DNA of 38,874 nt from Gloeocapsa sp. UFS-A4-WI-NPMV-4B04 (GTDB lineage Bacteria; Cyanobacteriota; Cyanobacteriia; Cyanobacteriales; Chroococcidiopsidaceae): the NCBI GenBank assembly GCA_019359535.1, contig JAHHHE010000028.1, positions 1 through 38,874 of the forward strand. Reading direction: 5' to 3'. The position numbers and the translations under genes were made by a program. The notes under the pieces were generated by a model. That model saw nothing but the letters and a program-made list of their open reading frames with translations, did not search any database and had not been told where the DNA came from. Of this stretch, positions 33,701-38,874 are shown one piece after another. The first letter of the stretch is position 1; each line of letters begins with the position of its first letter.

Positions 33701-36082
33701 CTAAACGAAATTCCTCCTGACCTTTTAACATCTCGGCGCTTACAGGGCAATGAAGATAATAGAGTACCTGTTAACAGTTTCTTTCAAAAATTTTACCAAA
33801 CCAATGCTTTCAATATTCAAACAATGGAAGGGCGAGAGCATACTGGACAAGTAAGGAGCAAAGACCGCCAAGAGCGGGAAGAGAAATTCCGCAATGGTGA
33901 ATTAGCAGCTTTATTCTGCTCTCCCACAATGGAACTGGGAATTGATATTTCTGATCTGAGCGTCGTGCATCTGCGGAACGTTCCCCCCAGTCCTGCTAAT
34001 TATGCCCAGCGTAGTGGTAGAGCAGGCAGAAGTGGACAAGAAGCCCTAGTAATTACTTATGCTGCTATTGGTAGCGGACACGACCAATACTTCTTCAAAC
34101 GCCAAAATCAGATGGTTGCTGGAGTTGTTGCCCCTCCCAAGCTGGAACTAGCTAACCAAGATTTGGTTCAAGCCCATGTATATTCGATTTGGTTGGCACG
34201 TACTGGCTTATATTTGGGAGATTCAATGAATCAAATTCTAGATTTAGAGCTAGAAAATTATCCACTCAAAGATAATGTGCGGCAGCAACTTACTTTGAGT
34301 TCATACAGCCTAGCAGAATGTTTGCAAGCTACTCAATCAATCTTATCTGATCCCTTCTGCCAGCAAGACCTACAAAAAGCTTCTTGGTATTCTGTCAACT
34401 GGTTACAGCACACTTTAGAAAATGCCCTGAATGCCTTTGACCGGAAATGCGATCGCTGGCGCAAGCTATACGATGATGCGGTTAATCAGTTAGATGAAGC
34501 TAACCGGGTTATTCGCCGTTTTGCCATAGGCAATGTCACTCAAGAAGAACGAGATAACGCTAACAATCAACAAAAAGAAGCACAACGGCAAATTGATTTG
34601 TTGGTAGGACATACCCAAGGGAGGAGTAATAGTGAATTTGAATTTTACCCCTACCGTTACTTCGCTGCTGAGGGATTTTTACCAGGGTTTAACTTTCCTC
34701 GCTTGCCAGTCAGAGCATATATTCCATCGGGTCAAGGCGGTGAATTCATTTCCCGCGCCCGCAGCGTCGCTTTGCGGGAATTTGCGCCAAGTAATATCGT
34801 TTACTACGAAGGTAGTAAATTTATGGTGGCAAAGACAAAAGTACCCGTAGGGGGCATTGAAAGCGAATATAAACAGGTGAGTGTCTGCTTTAATTGTGGC
34901 TATTTCCACACAGATGATACCCGTAATACCTGCGAAAACTGCGGCGCAGACATTGCTGATCGCGGTAAAGATAGGTCTAAACTGACCCGCCTACTACCAA
35001 TGGAAACAGCGATCGCTAGAAGACGAGAACGCATTACCTGCGATGAAGAAGAACGACTCAAGTACGGCTACAACATCACAACTCACTTTCGCTACACATC
35101 CCAAAAACAACAATCAGCGCTTGTCGAAACTGTTGAAGGTACGCCATTACTACGCTTAACTTATGGAGCAACAGCCAACATCTGGCGCATTAATCGCGGG
35201 TTAAGGAAGAATGTTGATGAGCGAGGATTTAAACTTGATCCTAAAACTGGGATTTGGGGCGATCCTAGAAACGAGCAAGCTACCGATAACTTGCACACCG
35301 AAGTTAATTTAATGGTGAGTGATACTTGCAATATCCTAGTTATAGAGCCTTTAAGCGTTCCGGCTGAGGATAAAGAAGCTTTTATTGTCACACTGCAATA
35401 TATCTTAGAAACAGCTATTCAATCTGTGTACAAATTAGAAGCTAATGAACTCGACTCCGAACGGTTAGGCGAAGGTAAATATCTACTTTTTTGGGAAGCA
35501 GCAGAAGGGGGGGCAGGAGTGCTTTCGCAACTGTTGGAGAAGCCAGAAGCATTCCAGAAAATAGCTGATGCAGCCTTGGATATTTGCCATATTAAACAGC
35601 CCAAAGAGAGTTGCGTCCAAGCTTGCTACGAATGCTTGCTTTCTTACCAAAATCAGTTCGACCATGCATTAATTAATCGCCATCTGCTCAAACCTTTGCT
35701 TGACCAACTGTTAGTAAGTAAAGTTGTTCGCCATGTTGAGGGAATATCACGCGAAGAGCAGTATCACCAGCTTGTGCAACAAACAGATCCTAATTCTGAG
35801 TTTGAACGAGTGGTTCTAGGAGAGATTTATCAACGAGGATATAAACTACCAGATGCTGCACAAGAATTGATTCTTGAAGCTAACTGTAAGCCAGACTTCC
35901 TTTATAAATCCAATGATATTGCCATTTTTTGCGATGGTTCAGTTCATGACCATCCTGACAAACGCTTATCAGATCAAATTAAGCGAGACGATCTTAGGTA
36001 CAACACCAGTTATACTGTCTTAACCTTCCGCTACGATGAAGACTGGAGGACTAAGTTGAAGGTTTTATCTTCTCTGAGTTAA
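30734..36082 (+). CDS. Giant DEAD/DEAH helicase with DUF1998 and C-terminal nuclease-like domain
   Basis: The 1782-residue protein is an SF2 helicase. Its P-loop TTGTGSGKS lies near residue 218, a DELH box (LVLDELHTYRG) near 329 and motif III GTSATMS near 364. A CREC...CLNC zinc pair (about 550 and 660) precedes the second lobe with TMEGREHTGQV (1027) and QRSGRAGRSGQ (1094). A further zinc ribbon CFNCG...CENCG is at about 1385-1402. A DUF1998 region follows (about 1440-1670) with EGGAGVL and CVQACYECLLSYQNQFDH. The last 100 residues (EFERVV, CKPDFLY, IAIFCDGSVHD, VLTFRYD) resemble a Vsr/DUF559-type nuclease fold. It combines parts usually split between DrmA and DrmB, and its size matches DruE of Druantia. 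Confidence 0.82.
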   Translation: MKITIKLQDLLQQDESAITAASTFMAQNLALLDCTGVTSITPEKLVLLFNSIPKKWDLKQLEEILDFSTLTVTFSHQLQEWINQHLELATEAIPQPSFQTNFQFPASSPQSLDIFNFRNEVIDDYRDYIESFLRIRDPKVKEFVDQELERGQLWSDPLIQLNPTYKKGATVTQLVQQEVLHPECNRYFSKEGKPFHFHYHQQQAFLTAQRGEPYVLTTGTGSGKSMTYVVPIFDDLLRHPEIKGVRAILVYPRNALINSQKEELDKFLRQVPNIHIRVEQYTGQESLAKKTEIQENPPQILLTNYVMLELMLSRTHEDKLVASPDLKFLVLDELHTYRGRQGADVALLIRKLRQRCGKSLLCIGTSATMSTEGSRDHRREVVTGVASKLFGVEIKPNNVIDETLERSIQRPAPTIDELRNSILAGLSPELAQTLNAFKAHPLSHWIEMNFGLAEQEGHLVRRTPITLESGATNLAQQTQLSSETCLAVFKRMFLWGSKTKGLAFRLHQFISQGGSVYATIESRDKRILTLEGQYTTTENRILYPLVFCRECGQDYYVVRYDADNQSVLPQLPTALDISPDDADISEGYLTLDDPELWDSSDEERLPDSWFTETKKKGRVAKKDYAKLIPQQLQVLPDGKATTSLVQGVSCWFVRKPFSVCLNCGVVHDGRKNEFTKLSRLSSEGRSTATTLLSLSTTSRLKKVFTGEKAQAAKILSFTDNRQDASLQAGHFNDFVQTSFLRAALLGALQAKGQLTYSELANEVVNQMGISQTDYAKQPAEFGRGKQRNEEAFRKLIEYRLYEDLRRGWRIVQPNLEQCGLLAIEYDGLLEQCVNNALWQKHRHPVLLQASPQERFIASLAFLNQLRRELAIDAKLMQPDQQDQLKSDVFQTIKEPWVFDENEQFYKATWATTTSGTNEKAKVKLTPKSKIGRFLRSPKAWPLRSQPLTDEEYNSLIAALINALCDAGYLVQQKSEVQLRIDSLLWKAKLLNEIPPDLLTSRRLQGNEDNRVPVNSFFQKFYQTNAFNIQTMEGREHTGQVRSKDRQEREEKFRNGELAALFCSPTMELGIDISDLSVVHLRNVPPSPANYAQRSGRAGRSGQEALVITYAAIGSGHDQYFFKRQNQMVAGVVAPPKLELANQDLVQAHVYSIWLARTGLYLGDSMNQILDLELENYPLKDNVRQQLTLSSYSLAECLQATQSILSDPFCQQDLQKASWYSVNWLQHTLENALNAFDRKCDRWRKLYDDAVNQLDEANRVIRRFAIGNVTQEERDNANNQQKEAQRQIDLLVGHTQGRSNSEFEFYPYRYFAAEGFLPGFNFPRLPVRAYIPSGQGGEFISRARSVALREFAPSNIVYYEGSKFMVAKTKVPVGGIESEYKQVSVCFNCGYFHTDDTRNTCENCGADIADRGKDRSKLTRLLPMETAIARRRERITCDEEERLKYGYNITTHFRYTSQKQQSALVETVEGTPLLRLTYGATANIWRINRGLRKNVDERGFKLDPKTGIWGDPRNEQATDNLHTEVNLMVSDTCNILVIEPLSVPAEDKEAFIVTLQYILETAIQSVYKLEANELDSERLGEGKYLLFWEAAEGGAGVLSQLLEKPEAFQKIADAALDICHIKQPKESCVQACYECLLSYQNQFDHALINRHLLKPLLDQLLVSKVVRHVEGISREEQYHQLVQQTDPNSEFERVVLGEIYQRGYKLPDAAQELILEANCKPDFLYKSNDIAIFCDGSVHDHPDKRLSDQIKRDDLRYNTSYTVLTFRYDEDWRTKLKVLSSLS

Positions 36083-36114
36083 TGCTTAGATAGAATACGA
36101 TCGCCCTCCCAACT

Positions 36115-36360
36115 ATGACACATCCGCCTATCCAAGACCTCGGCATGACCGACACCGAGTATGCTGCCCTTGTCGCCAAAGGCTATGAACCAGTTTTAGA
36201 GCGACAGTTAATCACCCTTGGTGAAAACCCTGACCAAGCTAGGAAACTGACCCAATTTGTAGGACTGCTACAGGACAAGCTACCGGAAACCGGGTCGGAG
36301 TGGGAAGAGTTTATGGCAGCTTGGGAAGATGTTTGCGGTTACAAACCAAGTTTTAGCTAG
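36115..36360 (+). CDS. Small acidic hypothetical protein downstream of the defence cassette
   Basis: The 81-residue protein is acidic and mostly helical (TDTEYAALVAKGYEPVLERQ; TQFVGLLQDKL; EWEEFMAAWEDVCGY). It begins 32 bases after the giant helicase stop in the same direction, so it may be the fourth gene of the cassette. It has no signal peptide, membrane segment or recognisable motif. Its stop codon overlaps the stop of the convergent 90-residue gene within AGCTAG. It could equally belong to the plasmid backbone. I do not recognise the family. Confidence 0.55.
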   Translation: MTHPPIQDLGMTDTEYAALVAKGYEPVLERQLITLGENPDQARKLTQFVGLLQDKLPETGSEWEEFMAAWEDVCGYKPSFS

Positions 36361-36629
36361 ATGGCTTTCCTCTTCTCATTTTCTAGCTTTAAGATGCGCT
36401 TGCCCTGCAAGCTAAAGGGGTCTATTTGATCAGCCTTGCAGTGCGCTAAGACGACATCAAACAGCGTAGTTTGCTGCACTATAAACCTTTCTCTTGTCCG
36501 TTGCTGGTGTGCAGTAATTTGTGTTTTCCACTGAACCAGGGCATTAGCATCCATACTTAGAGTGCTTGGTCTGCTGGCACAGGTAGAAATTGGCGTGTCT
36601 GCAAATAGATCGAGTTGATGCGATTCCAA
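36357..36629 (-). CDS. Cyanobacterial plasmid hypothetical protein with LDLFA start and QQTTLFD motif
   Basis: The 90-residue protein starts at a TTG (no in-frame ATG before an upstream stop) as MESHQLDLFADTP. It contains ALVQWKTQITAHQQRTRERF, then QQTTLFDVV and CKADQIDPFSLQ. From memory, short proteins with this WK-x-RI...QQTTLFD...IDPF pattern are frequent in cyanobacterial genomes and plasmids, but their function is not known. The gene is convergent with the preceding small gene and overlaps it by 4 bases. No ribosome-binding site is obvious, so the start is uncertain. Confidence 0.5.
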   Translation of the reverse strand: MESHQLDLFADTPISTCASRPSTLSMDANALVQWKTQITAHQQRTRERFIVQQTTLFDVVLAHCKADQIDPFSLQGKRILKLENEKRKAI

Positions 36630-36763
36630 AGGTGTTTTGCTATTTTCAACTAGCTAATCATAGTTCGTTCGCTTTATCCCAAATGTTAAGTCATTTTGAT
36701 AGCAACACCAAACTTAGGAGAAACTAATAGTAGGGGATTGCCAAAATACAGGAGGGACAACCA

Positions 36764-37009
36764 ATGGTACAACAACTAAGACCGGAGGAACCACATTACA
36801 GCTGCGTTATCCCAGTTGACAGTGTTACGGGAAACCAAGACGAAGAAATTGTGACGTTTGGTGTATCTGCTGGTGATGCCAGAGACAAAGCTGAACAGTT
36901 GTTGGCAGATAACTATAGATGTAATGACTCGGTGATTCGCCAACTGCTCCAGCAGGCAAGAATCGAACTACTATCGCAGTGGTGTTCCCCTGGCACTAGC
37001 CAGAGCTAG
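36764..37009 (+). CDS. Small hypothetical protein
   Basis: The 81-residue protein has a near-perfect ribosome-binding site (AGGAGG, 7 bases before the ATG), which supports expression. The sequence YSCVIPVDSVTGNQDEEIVTFG, followed by a helical segment (GDARDKAEQLLADNY) and another (IRQLLQQARIELL), suggests a small alpha/beta protein. There is no signal peptide or membrane segment. I do not recognise the family, and its neighbours give no clue. The preceding 134 bases (36630-36763) show nothing else. Confidence 0.6.
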   Translation: MVQQLRPEEPHYSCVIPVDSVTGNQDEEIVTFGVSAGDARDKAEQLLADNYRCNDSVIRQLLQQARIELLSQWCSPGTSQS

Positions 37010-37060
37010 GGTGTAATGTTCAACCTGAAACTTAGCTAGATATCAACAATTGTAAGAGCT

Positions 37061-37249
37061 TTAACGCAGCAGTTGCCCACTACTGTTACTCAGTTGCCGC
37101 TCAAGGCTAATAGAGTCGCCAGCGCGTTGCCCAGCAGTGTAGCCGTCGCGGGTCACTCTTGCTTTTGACCCTGATTTACGCCGAGTTACATAAATGCCTT
37201 GTTCACGCCGCCAAAGTGAGATCGCCTCTTGTTCCCGTTCGTGAGCCAT
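37061..37249 (-). CDS. Small hypothetical protein, possibly 5'-truncated
   Basis: The 62-residue protein (MAHEREQEAISLWRREQGIY...) is strongly charged. Its end (TAGQRAGDSISLERQLS) resembles the tails of other short cyanobacterial hypothetical proteins. The frame stays open for about 27 codons upstream of the ATG (VEIREREEIKKFSGVYKR, also helical and charged) without a start codon, and no ribosome-binding site is seen, so the true start may have been lost when the GNAT gene came to lie upstream. Function is unknown. Confidence 0.4.
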   Translation of the reverse strand: MAHEREQEAISLWRREQGIYVTRRKSGSKARVTRDGYTAGQRAGDSISLERQLSNSSGQLLR

Positions 37250-37299
37250 GCGCTTATATACACCCGAAAATTTCTTAATTTCCTCGCGCTCCCTGATCT

Positions 37300-37800
37300 C
37301 TACAAGGCGCGTTCGATCATGATTTCGTCCACATATCTCCCGTTAATCTTTGCGTGTCTTTGCGCCGTTCCAATGATCCGAAAACCTTGGCTGAGATAGG
37401 TTGCTAATGCTACTGGATTATCCGCACGGACATATGCAAATAGCTTCTCGTATCCCCGGCAACGGGCAGCTTCAAACGTATCCTTGAACAGACTTCTACC
37501 AATACCTTGTCGCCGACATAAGAGAGATACATAAGTTCCAATTACTCCTACATGGTCGAAGGCAGAAGTATAGGTAGCAAATGGTTCTATATTTTGAAAT
37601 CCTACAATTTCTTGTTTATGGCGACAAACAGCTACATGAAATATGCCACGTTGAGGAAAATGTCGAATAAACTCTCGTTCAGCTTCTACGGAGAACGGGG
37701 TAGTTAATACTGTATATGCACCAACTTCAATGATCGGGTTTAGTATGGCTACAATCGCTTCCGCGTCATCGAGTTGAGCATCTCGAATTAGCAGTTCCAC
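37300..37800 (-). CDS. GNAT-family N-acetyltransferase
   Basis: The 166-residue protein starts at a GTG with an exceptionally good ribosome-binding site (AAGGAGGTGA) just upstream. It has the GNAT core: the motif A region (VGVIGTYVSLLCRRQGIGRSLFKDTFEAA) contains the acetyl-CoA binding RRQGIG loop, preceded by IVGFQN (motif D region) and followed by KLFAYVRADNPVALATYLSQGF (motif B). This layout is like that of phosphinothricin or related amino-acid acetyltransferases, which add acetyl groups to amines. The substrate cannot be read from the sequence. Confidence 0.85.
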   Translation of the reverse strand: MELLIRDAQLDDAEAIVAILNPIIEVGAYTVLTTPFSVEAEREFIRHFPQRGIFHVAVCRHKQEIVGFQNIEPFATYTSAFDHVGVIGTYVSLLCRRQGIGRSLFKDTFEAARCRGYEKLFAYVRADNPVALATYLSQGFRIIGTAQRHAKINGRYVDEIMIERAL

Positions 37801-37872
37801 TCAATCACCTCCTTAATTAAGAAAGTTGTCTTCGTCAGGAAATATGCTAAACCAAAACAAAATCCTTGTGTA

Positions 37873-37971
37873 TTAACCCTCTTCTGTCAAACTGGGGTGA
37901 AACCTTAATTTTTCGTGGGCTGTAACAACGTAAATTGGTTGAATTTTCCCAAAGTGACAGAAGAGGGTTAA
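37873..37971. mobile_element. 99-bp MITE-like inverted-repeat element
   Basis: TTAACCCTCTTCTGTCA at the left end and TGACAGAAGAGGGTTAA at the right end are perfect inverted repeats, with looser similarity extending to about 25 bp (CTGGGG and TCCCAAA). There is no ORF inside. The flanks carry GTA immediately on both sides (37870-37872 and 37972-37974), which could be a 3-bp target duplication. This is the layout of a small non-autonomous element; the transposase that would mobilise it is not identified. Confidence 0.6.
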
Positions 37972-37983
37972 GTACAACGACAT

Positions 37984-38060
37984 AAATAAACAGCGAACCG
38001 TGTGTTGGTGGATCACACGCTGGGTATGGATAGTCGTAGTTGATGGTTCGCTATTTATTT
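37984..38060. repeat. 77-bp stem-loop element
   Basis: AAATAAACAGCGAACC (37984-37999) and GGTTCGCTATTTATTT (38045-38060) are inverted repeats with one mismatch, giving a 16-bp stem. Inside, GTGTG...CACAC forms a second small stem. It starts 13 bases after the MITE-like element and lies before the transposase gene. It could be an element end, a terminator or a folded RNA; nothing visible decides. Confidence 0.55.
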
Positions 38061-38158
38061 AAGAGTTCCTCCTTATCAGTTTTAAGGTGATTTCCAATAA
38101 ATAGATTACCAGGTCAGCTAAGATGTTGGTATCTAACAGAGAATTAAGGAGTAAGACT

Positions 38159-38787
38159 TTGGCTGTATCCAGCCTTGAGCAACCACTCAGTTCATCCCAA
38201 ATTGAAGACTTACGACTAGCTGCTTCTAAACTACTTGGCGCAAGACGACGCAGTTTTCAGGCAGAAATGACCTTGAAATACTGTGAGAGCAGTGCGCGAC
38301 TAGCCGAAACGGTCTTTGGTTGGGGGAGAAACAATGTGGAGTTAGGATTGGCAGAACATCGGACGGGTATCACTTGTATAGGAGCGCAAGCAGCCTGTGG
38401 TGGTGCGAAAAGATGGGAAGAACGATTTCCAGAAGTTGCCGTTACCTTGCAGCAGCTCGCCGAGATTCATGCCCAACAAGACCCTAGTTTTCTGACAACG
38501 ATCGCTTACACTCGGTTAACAGCAGCGGCAGCGCTCAAGCAACTGCGTTCATTAGGATATCCTGACGAGCAAGTGCCTGCTCCCAGCACAATGGCACTGA
38601 TTTTGAACCGGATGGGCTACCGTTTGAAACCAGTGGTTAAAGCCAAGCCTCAAAAAAAATCCCAGAAACGGATGCTATCTTCGACAACATCCAAGCCAAC
38701 GACAAGCAAGCAGATAATATCAAACGCCTGAGCATGGATTGTAAAGCCAATACTCCGGACAGAATTCAGGCGGCAATCATGCCGTAA
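38159..38787 (+). pseudogene. Truncated ISAzo13-like transposase with poly-A frameshift
   Basis: The likely start is the TTG at 38159, with AAGGAG 7 bases upstream; an ATG at 38123 is in frame but lacks this. The N-terminal part (LLGARRRSFQAEMTLKYCESSARLAETVFGWGR, LGLAEHRTGI, RTRLTAAAAL-like, VPAPSTMALILNRMGYRLK) matches ISAzo13-family DDE transposases. At 38652-38659 a run of eight A residues lets a -1 shift continue into IPETDAIFDNI and LSMDCKA, the expected family sequence. After this the frame diverges and stops at 38787, and the catalytic core is lost. The zero frame instead ends at 38731. The element is therefore broken at its 3' side. Confidence 0.75.
38653..38659 (+). promoter_or_regulatory. 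Slippery heptamer A-AAA-AAA in the transposase gene
   Basis: In the zero frame the codons read CAA AAA AAA TCC, giving an A AAAAAA heptamer of the sort used for -1 programmed frameshifting in many insertion sequences. Shifting here restores the conserved transposase reading. A simple indel in a homopolymer is the alternative. Confidence 0.45.
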
Positions 38788-38874
38788 GACTTGAGCTTTT
38801 CATAGTTGGGATGGGATTTAATCACGCTGGGTGAGAGGTCTAAGTTGGAAATAAAGCGGTCAAGCAAATGCTCA
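38766..38874 (-). CDS. 3' end of an unidentified gene (partial)
   Basis: On the minus strand, 35 codons run from the window edge to a TGA at 38766-38768 (EHLLDRFISNLDLSPSVIKS...LKSYGMIAA). It overlaps the tail of the truncated transposase frame by 22 bases. The sequence looks coding, but I do not recognise it. Its end may coincide with the breakpoint that removed the rest of the transposase. Confidence 0.45.
   Translation of the reverse strand, partial: EHLLDRFISNLDLSPSVIKSHPNYEKLKSYGMIAA

Noticed and set aside
36115..36360. Treating the small acidic protein as an established component of the defence cassette.
   Set aside because: It is adjacent and co-directional, but nothing in its sequence links it to defence, so it is listed only as a possible fourth gene.

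Overview
The window looks like part of a large plasmid, or an integrated plasmid, from a cyanobacterium. HIP1-type GCGATCGC octamers are scattered through it. The gene content also fits: a DUF3102 protein, a TPS-domain haemagglutinin next to a CHAT-TPR protein, a cyanobacterial ParA with the NQAGGVGKTT variant, and several small plasmid-type hypothetical proteins. A virB-type secretion operon together with parA-parB argues for a transmissible replicon. No relaxase, coupling protein, replication initiator or rRNA/tRNA gene is visible here.

Layout. (1) Positions 1-7267, minus strand: a type IV secretion operon, read from the high-coordinate end as VirB2-like, VirB3-like, a scrambled virB4 fragment, VirB4, VirB5-like, VirB6-like, VirB8-like and the start of a further gene cut by the window edge. 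It is preceded by a small paralogue of the N-terminal half of the VirB2-like protein. (2) 7268-10535: a regulatory or maintenance zone with five 10-bp iteron-like repeats flanked by 12-bp direct repeats, a MerR-like HTH protein, two small membrane proteins, a DUF3102 gene, and a set of repeats containing TATGGATTGACAAAA at about 73-74 bp spacing. (3) 10536-19950: a cell-surface module of a membrane-anchored TPR protein, a FecR-domain TPR protein, a CHAT protease with TPRs that overlaps the 3' end of a filamentous-haemagglutinin-type exoprotein, and an S9 peptidase. (4) 20249-23673: a zinc-ribbon protein, a protein with two winged-helix-like repeats, and parA-parB with a perfect 20-bp palindrome inside parB. 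(5) 23882-36082: three large co-directional genes forming a defence-type cassette. (6) 36115-38874: small hypothetical genes, a GNAT acetyltransferase, two short inverted-repeat elements and a broken ISAzo13-like transposase.

The most interesting region is the 12-kb cassette in (5). It encodes a DrmD-type SNF2 helicase, an N6-adenine DNA methyltransferase with DPACGSGHF and NPPW motifs, and a 1782-residue DEAD/DEAH helicase. The last combines a DUF1998 module with a C-terminal domain that looks like a Vsr/DUF559-type nuclease. The first two genes match the entry genes of class 1 DISARM. The third resembles the large DUF1998 helicases of Druantia (DruE) or a DrmA-DrmB fusion, and no drmB or drmC is present in the window. 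I infer a compact hybrid anti-phage system in which modification, translocation and cleavage are packed into three proteins. Its 5' leader contains two crossing complementary helices that could form a pseudoknot against the start codon.
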